From an uncultured Clostridia bacterium (GTDB taxonomy: Bacteria > Bacillota > Clostridia > Oscillospirales > Acutalibacteraceae): a stretch of DNA of 16,181 nt. The notes beneath the pieces are model-generated. The model was not told where the DNA came from and made no database searches. It worked only from the letters and a program-made list of their open reading frames with translations. The stretch lies in assembly GCA_946002045.1 (NCBI GenBank), contig CAMFYM010000021.1:1-16181 (forward strand), written 5' to 3'. Shown here one piece after another: positions 7,927 to 15,539 of this stretch. Every line of letters begins with the position of its first letter. The stretch's first letter is position 1. The position numbers were made by a program, and so were the translations under genes.

Positions 7927-9093
7927 ATGATTAACAGAGCAATAGACAAATATGTAGAAAAAAGAAATCTTAAAGGAGAGGCAAAGCGTGAAAGGTTAGG
8001 CATATTAAGTGGTATTATCGGCATTATATGCAACCTGACCTTATGCACGGTGAAATTCCTTGTGGGGTCCCTTACAGGCTCCGTTTCTATTACAGCAGAC
8101 GCAGTTAACAACCTGTCCGACGCAGGGTCAAGCATTGTTACAATCGCAGGCACAAAGCTTGCCAACAAGCCTGTGGACAGAGAGCACCCCTTTGGTCACG
8201 GCAGACTTGAATACATATCTGCACTTATCGTGTCCTTTTTCATTTTTCTTATGGGGTTTGAGCTGGCAAAAAGCTCAATACAAAAAATCATTCATCCTGA
8301 AAATGTAAAATTTAATATTTGGTACATTGTTGTTCTTGCTATTGCAATACTTGTTAAGCTGTTTATGGCGTACTACAACAATATTTTTTATAAAAAAACA
8401 GATAACATCAGCCTTAAAGCAGTTAGACAGGACAGTCTTAACGACTGCTTTGCAACTCTTGCAACTATCGTGGCATTGATAATTGCACACTTTACCCCAT
8501 TCAAGAGAGCAGACGGAATAATCGGTCTTATTGTTGCAATTATAATTTTCCTTGCCGGTGTTGATATTATCAAGGATATTTTGGGTAAGCTTCTTGGTCA
8601 GCCACCGTCAGAGGAGTTGGTTAAGAGCATTGAGAAAATAGTTACTGAAAACGAGCAAATTATCGGTATTCACGACTTAATTGTGCACGATTACGGACCC
8701 GGCAGAATAATTGCTTCTGCCCATGCAGAGGTTCCCTCCACAGCAGATATAGTTGAAATTCACGATATTATTGACAATATTGAAAAAAAGATTGAAAAAG
8801 AGTTAAAAATAGTTATGTGCATCCATATGGACCCTATTGTTGTTAACGACGAGGAGGTTGACAAATACAAAAGCCTAACTGAAAATATTTTAAAATCAAT
8901 TAACGAGGATTACAATTTTCACGATTTTAAAATGGTGAAGGGTCCCACCCACACTAACCTGATATTTGACCTTGTTGTTCCATATGATAAAAGCAAAAGC
9001 AATACTCAAATACTAAATGATGTTAAAGAAAAATTCAAGGAAGCAGACGAAACAATCAATCTTGTGGTAACTGTTGAACACTCTTATGTATAA
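7927..9093 (+). CDS. Cation diffusion facilitator transporter, probably Mn2+ type
   Basis: This is a metal/proton antiporter of the cation diffusion facilitator family (388 residues) that exports divalent cations from the cytoplasm. About six membrane segments span residues 25-215. The transport-site residues are Asn61 and Asp65 in helix 2 (NNLSD) and Asp169 and Asp173 in helix 5 (DSLND). Zinc members normally have Asp-x3-Asp and His-x3-Asp at these places. An Asn/Asp site with Asp-x3-Asp in helix 5 is described for manganese exporters, so Mn2+ is the better guess. The family motif HPFGHGRLEY is at 87-96. The C-terminal part after residue 215 is long: a usual cytoplasmic domain plus about 85 further residues resembling a second copy. 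A TTG at 7921 is in frame, but GAGG at 7915-7918 is spaced correctly for the ATG at 7927. Confidence 0.94.
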   Translation: MINRAIDKYVEKRNLKGEAKRERLGILSGIIGIICNLTLCTVKFLVGSLTGSVSITADAVNNLSDAGSSIVTIAGTKLANKPVDREHPFGHGRLEYISALIVSFFIFLMGFELAKSSIQKIIHPENVKFNIWYIVVLAIAILVKLFMAYYNNIFYKKTDNISLKAVRQDSLNDCFATLATIVALIIAHFTPFKRADGIIGLIVAIIIFLAGVDIIKDILGKLLGQPPSEELVKSIEKIVTENEQIIGIHDLIVHDYGPGRIIASAHAEVPSTADIVEIHDIIDNIEKKIEKELKIVMCIHMDPIVVNDEEVDKYKSLTENILKSINEDYNFHDFKMVKGPTHTNLIFDLVVPYDKSKSNTQILNDVKEKFKEADETINLVVTVEHSYV

Positions 9094-9130
9094 TAAAAGC
9101 TGTGAGCATTAACGCTCACAGCTTTTATTA
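9091..9130. terminator. Bidirectional terminator between the transporter gene and the ilv-leu operon
   Basis: A perfect 17-bp inverted repeat (9091-9107 with 9114-9130) encloses a six-base loop. A-rich and T-rich flanks allow termination in both directions. The left arm begins with the TAA stop of the transporter, and the right arm ends with the TAA stop of the small gene on the other strand. Confidence 0.93.
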
Positions 9131-9517
9131 TTTATTGATCTTATAATTAACGCCGTTTTCCTCACACCAGTCAATGACCTTTTGAAGTACATACTCCTCT
9201 TCAAAGGCATCAAAGCCTGAAGAAATATCCTTATATGCGTTAAAATATTTCCAAAAGACCTCCACACAGTCGTATGATGAAAGTCCGTCAAATTTTGCCG
9301 AAACCTTTGGGTTATTGATATGCTTAATGTAAGCTCTGATTACCTCCTCGTTGCTGATGGTAAGAAACGGAATATATCCAAGCTCCACATTTTTTGCATA
9401 GTCATCACAAGGAAGCTCGCTAAACTTGCAGATAGAATAATTAGCTCTGCAAAACCAATACTCTGTTGTTGAGCCCCAAGCATATCTTAAATTTTCCTGA
9501 GATAAAATTAGTTGCAT
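9128..9517 (-). CDS. Small protein of unknown function, last gene of the ilv-leu operon
   Basis: I do not recognise this 129-residue protein. It is acidic and rich in aromatic residues and Cys (Trp14, Trp21 and others), with no signal peptide or membrane helix. The C-terminal half, from FLTISNEEVIRAYIKHINNP to DWCEENGVNYKI, looks helical and soluble. There is a faint, unreliable likeness to UPF0158-type proteins in the WCEENG end. It is probably a real gene: AGAGGA lies about six bases before the ATG, overlapping the leuD stop (TAAGAGGA). It starts 10 bp after leuD, and its stop forms part of the operon's terminator stem. Its position suggests co-expression with leucine synthesis enzymes, but nothing in the sequence shows a role there. 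Confidence 0.8.
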   Translation of the reverse strand: MQLILSQENLRYAWGSTTEYWFCRANYSICKFSELPCDDYAKNVELGYIPFLTISNEEVIRAYIKHINNPKVSAKFDGLSSYDCVEVFWKYFNAYKDISSGFDAFEEEYVLQKVIDWCEENGVNYKINK

Positions 9518-9527
9518 TGTTGTCCTC

Positions 9528-10010
9528 TTATTTCCCGATTGAATTCATCAATCCACCGTTTTTAATGATATTTTGGATAAATTCAGGGAAGGGCTGTGCC
9601 TTATAAGTTTTTCCTGTGGTGCAATTTGTGATTACACCACTGTCAAAATCAACCTCAACCTCATCACCGTCTTTAATATCCCTTGCAGCCTCGTCGCACT
9701 CAAGGATTGCAAGACCGATATTGATTGCGTTACGATAAAATATACGGGCAAAGGTTGACGCAATAACGCAGGAAATGCCTGACGCCTTAATTGCAATAGG
9801 AGCGTGCTCACGAGAGGATCCACAGCCAAAATTAGCCTCGGCAACCATAATGTCGCCCTTCTTTACCTTATTAACAAAATCGGCATCTATATCCTCCATA
9901 CAGTGAGATGCTAACCAAGCCTCGTCACTCTTATTGAGATAACGGGCAGGAATAATAACATCGGTATCAACATTATCGCCGAATTTATGTACTGAGCCTT
10001 TTGCTTTCAT
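9528..10010 (-). CDS. leuD: 3-isopropylmalate dehydratase small subunit
   Basis: LeuD is the swivelling domain of isopropylmalate isomerase, which converts 2- to 3-isopropylmalate in leucine synthesis together with LeuC. The 160 residues are the short form that pairs with the ~420-residue LeuC type. The opening MKAKGSVHKFGDNVDTDVII and the substrate-loop segment GCGSSREHAPIA are characteristic. Two adjacent ATG codons are available; AGGAGG at 10018-10023 is seven bases from the second (10010) and four from the first, and homologues begin MKAKG, so 10010 was chosen. It follows leuC with about 20 bp between them. Confidence 0.95.
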   Translation of the reverse strand: MKAKGSVHKFGDNVDTDVIIPARYLNKSDEAWLASHCMEDIDADFVNKVKKGDIMVAEANFGCGSSREHAPIAIKASGISCVIASTFARIFYRNAINIGLAILECDEAARDIKDGDEVEVDFDSGVITNCTTGKTYKAQPFPEFIQNIIKNGGLMNSIGK

Positions 10011-10030
10011 CATCGTTCCTCCTTTTACCT

Positions 10031-11287
10031 TTATGCTCTTGGGTCTGCAATATAGCCTGCCACAGCAGATGCTGCTGCTACTGCAGGTGATGCAAGATAG
10101 ATTTCTGATTTTGTATGACCCATTCTGCCTACAAAGTTACGATTTGATGTGGATACTGCCCTTTCGCCTGAGGCAAGAATACCCATATGACCTCCAAGGC
10201 ATGGACCACATGTTGGAGTCGAAACAATAGCACCTGCCTGAATGAAAATCTCAGCAAGTCCCTCTTTTATGCACTGAAGATAAATATTCTGCGTTGCAGG
10301 AATTATGATACAACGAACGCCGTTAGCCACCTTTTTGTCCTTAAGGATTGACGCAGCAATACGCATATCCTCAAGACGACCGTTAGTACAGGAGCCGATA
10401 ACAACCTGGTCAATTTCAATTTTATCGAGTTCATCAACAGCCTTTGTATTCTCCGGCAGGTGTGGACAGGCAACAGTTGGCTTAAGTGTACTCAAGTCAA
10501 TCTCAACCACGCTGTCATATTCAGCATCATCGTCTGCCTCATAAACAGTATATTCTCTCTCGCTTCTTCCGTTAACATATTCAAGTGTAATATCATCAAC
10601 AGGAAAAATACCGTTCTTTGCACCACACTCAATAGCCATATTTGAAATACAAAGACGGTCGTCCATAGAAAGCTCCTTAACACCGTCACCTGCAAATTCC
10701 AATGACTTATAAAGTGCACCGTCAACACCAATCATACCGATAAGGTGAAGTACAACATCCTTACCACTGATAAACGGTGCTTTCTTACCCTTAATAACAA
10801 CCTTAATAGCAGAAGGCACCTTGAACCAAGCCTTGCCTGTTGCCATACCTGCTGCCATATCTGTTGAGCCAACGCCGGTTGAAAAAGCACCTAATGCACC
10901 GTAAGTGCAGGTGTGTGAATCGGCACCGATAATGCAATCGCCACATGTTACAACGCCCTGCTCCGGCAAAAGTGCGTGCTCGATACCCATATTGCCTACA
11001 TCATAGTAGTGTGTTATATCGTTCTTTTTAGCAAATTCTCTAACCTGCTTACAGTTCTCTGCCGACTGAATATCCTTGTTTGGAGTAAAGTGGTCCATTA
11101 CAAGAGAAATTCTTGTTTTGTCAAAAACAGAGGTTTTGCCAAACTTATTCATTTCATTGATAGCAACGGGAGATGTTACATCGTTACCAAGCACCATATC
11201 CAAATTTGCCTCAATAAGCTGACCTGCTACTACGCTGTCAAGACCTGCGTGAGCAGCAAGAATTTTTTGGGTCATTGTCATTCCCAT
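10031..11287 (-). CDS. leuC: 3-isopropylmalate dehydratase large subunit
   Basis: LeuC is the iron-sulfur subunit of isopropylmalate isomerase (leucine pathway). At 418 residues it belongs to the shorter LeuC/homoaconitase-like group common in Clostridia and archaea, not the ~466-residue enterobacterial form. The [4Fe-4S] ligands are visible as Cys300 (GSCTNGRLED) and Cys360 and Cys363 (TCGPCLGG). The segment GADSHTCTYGALGAFSTGVG (about 121-140) is a conserved aconitase-superfamily region. AGGTG lies five bases before the ATG. Members of this family can act on related C5/C6 acids (citramalate, homocitrate), but the partner ilvBN genes favour the leucine route. Confidence 0.95.
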   Translation of the reverse strand: MGMTMTQKILAAHAGLDSVVAGQLIEANLDMVLGNDVTSPVAINEMNKFGKTSVFDKTRISLVMDHFTPNKDIQSAENCKQVREFAKKNDITHYYDVGNMGIEHALLPEQGVVTCGDCIIGADSHTCTYGALGAFSTGVGSTDMAAGMATGKAWFKVPSAIKVVIKGKKAPFISGKDVVLHLIGMIGVDGALYKSLEFAGDGVKELSMDDRLCISNMAIECGAKNGIFPVDDITLEYVNGRSEREYTVYEADDDAEYDSVVEIDLSTLKPTVACPHLPENTKAVDELDKIEIDQVVIGSCTNGRLEDMRIAASILKDKKVANGVRCIIIPATQNIYLQCIKEGLAEIFIQAGAIVSTPTCGPCLGGHMGILASGERAVSTSNRNFVGRMGHTKSEIYLASPAVAAASAVAGYIADPRA

Positions 11288-11323
11288 AATATCACCTGCT
11301 TCTATATTTTCTAATTGATTGAA

Positions 11324-11833
11324 TTAAACATCCTCGGTAAACGAGCCTTCTCCTCTTTCAAGGGAGGTAACACCGGTACGAGCAAGCTCTACTATTTCAA
11401 AATTCTTTTCAATTTCTTCAACAAACTCGTCAATTGCACTGCCCTCACCTGTAAACTCAAGTGTTATTGTTGTCATTGAAACATCAAGAACACGAGCACC
11501 GTAACGGATGTTAAAGGACAGCAGTGCATTTTTTTGCTCAATACCTTGTGCGTGCACCTTAATAAGCAAAAGCTCTGATGAAACTGATTTTTCAGGCTTA
11601 AGCTCTGCCACCTTTTTTACTATCTCAAGCTTTAAAAGCTGCTGCTTAATTTGTCTGAAATTCTCAGGCTCTGTATATGTTTCAACTGTCATTCTTGAAA
11701 AAGCAGGGTCCTCTGTTTCACTTACTGTAAGTGAGCTGATGTTATAGCTCCTTCTTGAAAAAAGACTTGCTACACGCTGAAGTACGCCGCTTTCGTTATC
11801 AACAAGAACAGACAATACTAATTTTTCCTTCAC
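11324..11833 (-). CDS. ilvN: Acetolactate synthase small (regulatory) subunit
   Basis: IlvN activates the catalytic subunit and confers feedback inhibition, typically by valine, on acetohydroxyacid synthase. The 169 residues hold an N-terminal ACT domain (about 4-78, LSVLVDNESGVLQRVASLF and NISSLTV) and a C-terminal domain with VHAQGIEQKNALL and FEIVELARTGVTSLERG, the usual IlvN ending. The start is GTG with AAGGAGG nine bases ahead. That site overlaps the ilvB stop codon (TAAGGAGG), so synthesis of the two subunits is probably coupled. Confidence 0.95.
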   Translation of the reverse strand: MKEKLVLSVLVDNESGVLQRVASLFSRRSYNISSLTVSETEDPAFSRMTVETYTEPENFRQIKQQLLKLEIVKKVAELKPEKSVSSELLLIKVHAQGIEQKNALLSFNIRYGARVLDVSMTTITLEFTGEGSAIDEFVEEIEKNFEIVELARTGVTSLERGEGSFTEDV

Positions 11834-11847
11834 TATAAACGCCCTCC

Positions 11848-13512
11848 TTAATTAAACTTCTCGATAATATCCGTATGTGCTCCACCGGGTGGAATCATCG
11901 GCAGAACATTTGAATCGGGAGAAATTCTGCAATCAACAAGCACAGGACCTTCGTAGGCTAATGCCTCTTTAACAACAGCGTCAATATCATCATTTGTGTT
12001 TATCCTTAAGCCCTTAACACCGAATGCCTCGGCAACCTTTACAAAATCAGTTGCACGATGTGGGTCTGTGTCGGAAAAGCGACGCTGATAAAACAGCTTC
12101 TGCCACTGACGAACCATGCCCAAAACAGTATTGTTCATAATGAACATTTTTACCGGTACATTGTATGATGCCATTGTAGCAAGCTCTGATAGGTTCATAT
12201 GGAATCCACCGTCACCTGCAAACATAATAACCTGCTTATCGGGACAGCCTAACTGACCACCGATAGCTGCACCCATTGAATAACCCATTGTGCCTAAGCC
12301 ACCTGATGAAAGGAAGGTTTTTGGCTGCTTGAATTTATAAAATTGTGCTGCCCAAAGCTGATGCTGACCTACATCTGTAACAACAATAGCGTCATCATCA
12401 GTGGCTTCATCAATTTTTTCAATGAGAGTTTGGGGATTAACATAATCACCGATTTGTATTTGAACAAACGGCTTTTTATACTTTTCAATTTCTGCCTTCC
12501 ATTTGCTGTGGTCAAGCTGCTCCACCTCGGCAGTAAGCTGTGGGATAAGCTGCGCCAAATCACCTCTAAGGTGATAATTTGATACTATGTTCTTATCCAT
12601 TTCAGCAGCGTCAATGTCTATATGTAAAATCTCTGCATTTGGAGCAAACCTCCTTCTGTTACCGGCAACACGGTCGGAAAATCTTGCACCGGCAACAATC
12701 AACACATCGCAATCATGTGCTGCCTTGTTTGCTTCAAAATGGCCGTGCATACCAATAAGCCCTATATGAAGTGGATGTCCGTTAGGGAAAGAGCCAAGAC
12801 CCATTAAGGAAGATACAACAGGTGCGTCAATCTTTTCTGCAAAGGTAACTAATGCCTCCCCTACTCCTGAAAGTACTGCGCCACCACCTGCATAAATCAA
12901 CGGCTTTTTGGCTTTGCTAATAAGCTCAACTGCTCTATCAAAGCATTTATTCTTTGGGTGAATAGGCTCATCAGGTACCTGTGCAGGCTCGCTGACATAT
13001 TCGCATTCAGCTGCAGTAATATCCTTTGGAATATCTACAAGAACAGGACCCTTTCTGCCACTCATTGCAATCTTAAAGGCACGCCTAATGGTTGAGGCAA
13101 GCTCATCAATAGATTTAACCTGAAAATTATGCTTTGTGATAGGCATTGTTATGCCACAGATGTCTACCTCCTGGAAGGAATCTCTGCCTAAGCCGGATGT
13201 GGCATAATTACATGTTATTGCAACAACAGGGATTGAATCCATATATGCAGTGGCAATACCTGTTACAAGGTTAGTGGAGCCGGGACCCGATGTGGCAAAG
13301 CATACACCTACCTTACCGGTTGCTCTGCTGTAACCGTCTGCTGCATGGGCTGCACCCTGCTCGTGAGCAGTAAGCACATGGTTAAAGGTATCGCCGTATT
13401 TGTAAAGCTCATCAAATATATTCAATATTGTTCCACCGGGGTATCCGAAAATTGTATCTACACCCTGTTCCTTAAGAACTTCAAGAACTATCTGTGAACC
13501 GTTAAGTTTCAT
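11848..13512 (-). CDS. ilvB: Acetolactate synthase large (catalytic) subunit
   Basis: This thiamine-diphosphate enzyme condenses two pyruvates to acetolactate (valine, leucine) or pyruvate with 2-oxobutyrate (isoleucine). It has 554 residues from the chosen start. The opening GSQIVLEVLKEQGVDTIFGY is typical, with the catalytic Glu51 in AHEQGAAHAADGY. The thiamine-diphosphate motif GDGGFHMN...IMNN spans about 433-461. The biosynthetic rather than catabolic type is indicated by the adjacent ilvN and by the FAD-domain-like middle region. Two in-frame ATG codons are available; AGGGAG at 13521-13526 is eight bases from the second (13512) and only two from the first (13518), so the second is preferred. 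It is the first gene of the branched-chain amino acid operon. Confidence 0.96.
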   Translation of the reverse strand: MKLNGSQIVLEVLKEQGVDTIFGYPGGTILNIFDELYKYGDTFNHVLTAHEQGAAHAADGYSRATGKVGVCFATSGPGSTNLVTGIATAYMDSIPVVAITCNYATSGLGRDSFQEVDICGITMPITKHNFQVKSIDELASTIRRAFKIAMSGRKGPVLVDIPKDITAAECEYVSEPAQVPDEPIHPKNKCFDRAVELISKAKKPLIYAGGGAVLSGVGEALVTFAEKIDAPVVSSLMGLGSFPNGHPLHIGLIGMHGHFEANKAAHDCDVLIVAGARFSDRVAGNRRRFAPNAEILHIDIDAAEMDKNIVSNYHLRGDLAQLIPQLTAEVEQLDHSKWKAEIEKYKKPFVQIQIGDYVNPQTLIEKIDEATDDDAIVVTDVGQHQLWAAQFYKFKQPKTFLSSGGLGTMGYSMGAAIGGQLGCPDKQVIMFAGDGGFHMNLSELATMASYNVPVKMFIMNNTVLGMVRQWQKLFYQRRFSDTDPHRATDFVKVAEAFGVKGLRINTNDDIDAVVKEALAYEGPVLVDCRISPDSNVLPMIPPGGAHTDIIEKFN

Positions 13513-13555
13513 TTTCATCTCTCCCTACTTAACTCAAAAAAATGTTATTAAATAT

Positions 13556-13582
13556 ATTATATTATTTATTTCGCAATGTCAA
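13556..13582 (-). promoter_or_regulatory. Promoter of the ilvBN-leuCD operon
   Basis: On the minus strand a perfect -35 TTGACA (13577-13582) lies 15 bases from a perfect -10 TATAAT (13556-13561). An overlapping TAATAT gives the usual 17-base spacing. Predicted transcription starts near 13548, leaving about 35 bases before ilvB, which is too little for a T-box or attenuation leader. Confidence 0.72.
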
Positions 13583-13605
13583 TAGCAAATAGAAGTAAAT
13601 TCCAC

Positions 13606-13634
13606 TTGTAAATGGTAAAATTTTGTTATATAAT
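13606..13634 (+). promoter_or_regulatory. Promoter of ychF
   Basis: -35 TTGTAA (13606-13611) and a perfect -10 TATAAT (13629-13634) are separated by 17 bases. It fires away from the ilvB promoter; the two -35 elements are about 23 bases apart. AAGGAG at 13658-13663 serves the ychF ATG. Confidence 0.78.
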
Positions 13635-13671
13635 GAACAGGATTGAAATTCAACTTTAAGGAGATAAAATA

Positions 13672-14766
13672 ATGAAGCTTGGTATTGTTGGTTTGCCTAA
13701 TGTTGGTAAAAGCACATTATTTAACGCTATTACAAATGCCGGTGCTCAAAGTGCTAACTACCCTTTTTGCACAATTGAGCCTAATGTAGGTATGGTTTGC
13801 GTTCCCGACGAAAGACTTGATAAGCTTGCTGAAATGTATCAGCCTGATAAATTTACACCTGCTACAATCGAGTTTGTAGATATTGCAGGGCTTGTTAAGG
13901 GTGCTGCTCAGGGTGAAGGATTAGGCAACAAATTTTTATCACATATTCGTGAGGTTGATGCAATTATCCATGTGGTTCGTTGCTTTGAAAATGACGATAT
14001 TACCCATGTAGATGGCAGTATTGACCCTGCAAGAGATATTGAAACAATTAACCTGGAGCTTATTTTGTCCGACCTCGATATTCTTACAAGAAGAATTGAC
14101 TCCCGCAAAAAGGCAATGAAGGGTGACAAAACTTTAGCGTCTGAGGTAGAATTCCTTGAAAGACTCCAAGGAGAAATGGAGCAGGGAAAAACTGCCAGAA
14201 GCATTGAGATAACAGAGGACGAAAAGGAATACCTCAAGGATGTTTCACTACTGACAATTAAGCCTGTAATCTATGCCTGCAATATGGGTGAGGACGATTT
14301 TGCCAATGGAATTGAGAATAACAAATTCTTTGGCATAGTTGAAGAAATTGCTAAAGCAGAGGGTGCAGAAACCTTGCCTATTTGTGCAGAAATGGAGGCT
14401 GAAATAGCTCAGCTTGATGACGAGGAAAAGCAAATGTTCCTTGCAGATATGGGGCTTGAAAAGAGTGGTCTTGACAGACTGATTAAAAAGAGCTATTCGC
14501 TTCTCGGTCTTATTTCATATCTAACTGCCGGCAAACCTGAGGTTAGAGCTTGGACAATTAAGGTTGGCACAAAGGCTCCACAGGCTGCAGGTAAAATCCA
14601 CACTGACTTTGAGCGTGGATTTATCAGGGCTGAGGTTGTTGCTTTTGATGATCTTATGGAGTGTGGCAGTATGACTGCTGCAAAGGAAAAGGGCCTTGTT
14701 CGCTCCGAGGGCAAGGATTATGTTATGAAGGACGGAGACATCGTTTTGTTTAGGTTCAATGTATAA
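13672..14766 (+). CDS. ychF: Ribosome-associated ATPase YchF (Obg family)
   Basis: YchF is a universally conserved P-loop protein that binds ribosomes and hydrolyses ATP rather than GTP; it is linked to translation and oxidative-stress control. The 364 residues are standard. It shows G1 GLPNVGKST (7-15), the G3-type DIAGLVKGA (70-78) and, in place of the GTP-specifying NKxD, NMGE (204-207), the change that underlies ATP preference. A coiled-coil arm lies around 125-190 and a C-terminal TGS domain from about residue 278 (AWTIKVGTKAPQAAGKIHTD). It has its own promoter and terminator, so it is probably monocistronic. Confidence 0.97.
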   Translation: MKLGIVGLPNVGKSTLFNAITNAGAQSANYPFCTIEPNVGMVCVPDERLDKLAEMYQPDKFTPATIEFVDIAGLVKGAAQGEGLGNKFLSHIREVDAIIHVVRCFENDDITHVDGSIDPARDIETINLELILSDLDILTRRIDSRKKAMKGDKTLASEVEFLERLQGEMEQGKTARSIEITEDEKEYLKDVSLLTIKPVIYACNMGEDDFANGIENNKFFGIVEEIAKAEGAETLPICAEMEAEIAQLDDEEKQMFLADMGLEKSGLDRLIKKSYSLLGLISYLTAGKPEVRAWTIKVGTKAPQAAGKIHTDFERGFIRAEVVAFDDLMECGSMTAAKEKGLVRSEGKDYVMKDGDIVLFRFNV

Positions 14767-14778
14767 AAATCAACAACT

Positions 14779-14817
14779 AAAATCCGAGTTCCTGTTGGAC
14801 TCGGATTTTGTAATTTT
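14779..14817 (+). terminator. Rho-independent terminator of ychF
   Basis: An 11-bp perfect stem (14779-14789 with 14799-14809) with a nine-base loop begins 12 bases after the ychF stop. It ends in TTTTGTAATTTTT. The A-rich left flank could also work in reverse. Confidence 0.88.
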
Positions 14818-14871
14818 TGAAAATATTTGAGCATTTTTAACAGTTTTTGAATATTTTGTTAAATATTTTTG

Positions 14872-14899
14872 TTGACTTTTATTTATTTTGTGATATTAT
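14872..14899 (+). promoter_or_regulatory. Promoter of the sigma factor gene
   Basis: -35 TTGACT (14872-14877) is followed after 16 bases by -10 TATTAT (14894-14899), extended by TGA. Predicted transcription starts near 14906, so the open frame upstream of 14922 is not translated. Confidence 0.72.
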
Positions 14900-14921
14900 T
14901 AAGATAAGGTGGGAGAGAATT

Positions 14922-15494
14922 ATGTCAAAGTTTAATAAAAAGACAGATGACGAAATTCTTTCAAATGCACAATCCGGCAATAACAATCAAGTGGAAATTG
15001 CAATTAAAGAATACAGGCATTATGTTGAAGCAGTTGCATCAAGGTATAGTAATTCCCCATTGGAGCGTGAGGATATTATACAGGAGGGTATGATTGGCTT
15101 ATTGGCTGCAATTAAATCCTACAATACCGGCAAAGGTGCAAGCTTTAAAACATATGCTAATATTTGCATTGACAACTCCATACAGACAGCACTTCGCAAA
15201 TTCAACAGGCAAAAGGATATTCCTCTTCAAAATGTGGTTGAATATCAGGAGGAGGAGCTCCCCTTGCAAAGTGGATTTGACAGTGCTGAAGATATTGTTA
15301 TTGCACAGGAAAGCGTTTCAATGTTGACTAAAGTTCTTCAGGATAACCTTTCAAATTTTGAAAACGAAGTCTTAAGACTGCACATTGTCGGTTGCAGCTA
15401 CAATGAAATTGCCTTTAGATTAAGCAAAACACCCAAAGCAATTGACAATGCTTTACAACGTGTTCGGAGGAAGTTAAGTGGTATTTCTTTGTAA
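14922..15494 (+). CDS. sigH: RNA polymerase sigma factor, SigH (sigma-30) type
   Basis: This is a sigma-70-family factor of 190 residues, most like Bacillus SigH, which in spore formers directs early-sporulation and stationary-phase genes. Region 2 carries the core-polymerase-binding segment EREDIIQEGMIGLLAAI (48-64) and the promoter-melting and -10 region SFKTYANICIDNSIQTA (74-90) followed by RQKDIPL (96-102). Region 4 is a helix-turn-helix (about 147-185) ending in AIDNALQRVRRKL, a close match to the SigH C-terminus. It is shorter than Bacillus SigH (218), mainly in the linker. The frame is open from 14847, but the promoter lies inside that extension, and GGGAG at 14911-14915 is well placed for the ATG at 14922. 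It is probably co-transcribed with the zinc-ribbon gene 45 bp downstream. Confidence 0.86.
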   Translation: MSKFNKKTDDEILSNAQSGNNNQVEIAIKEYRHYVEAVASRYSNSPLEREDIIQEGMIGLLAAIKSYNTGKGASFKTYANICIDNSIQTALRKFNRQKDIPLQNVVEYQEEELPLQSGFDSAEDIVIAQESVSMLTKVLQDNLSNFENEVLRLHIVGCSYNEIAFRLSKTPKAIDNALQRVRRKLSGISL

Positions 15495-15539
15495 CACAAT
15501 CACCGACTGAAATTTTTATTTTATAAGGGGTAAAAAATT

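Noticed and set aside
13519..13560. T-box or leucine attenuator before ilvB
   Set aside because: The leader is about 35 bases, with no leader peptide, no T-box sequence and no terminator hairpin.
14847..14921. N-terminal extension of the sigma factor frame
   Set aside because: The frame is open, but the -35 and -10 of the gene lie inside it and no ribosome site precedes it; the ATG at 14922 has a good site.
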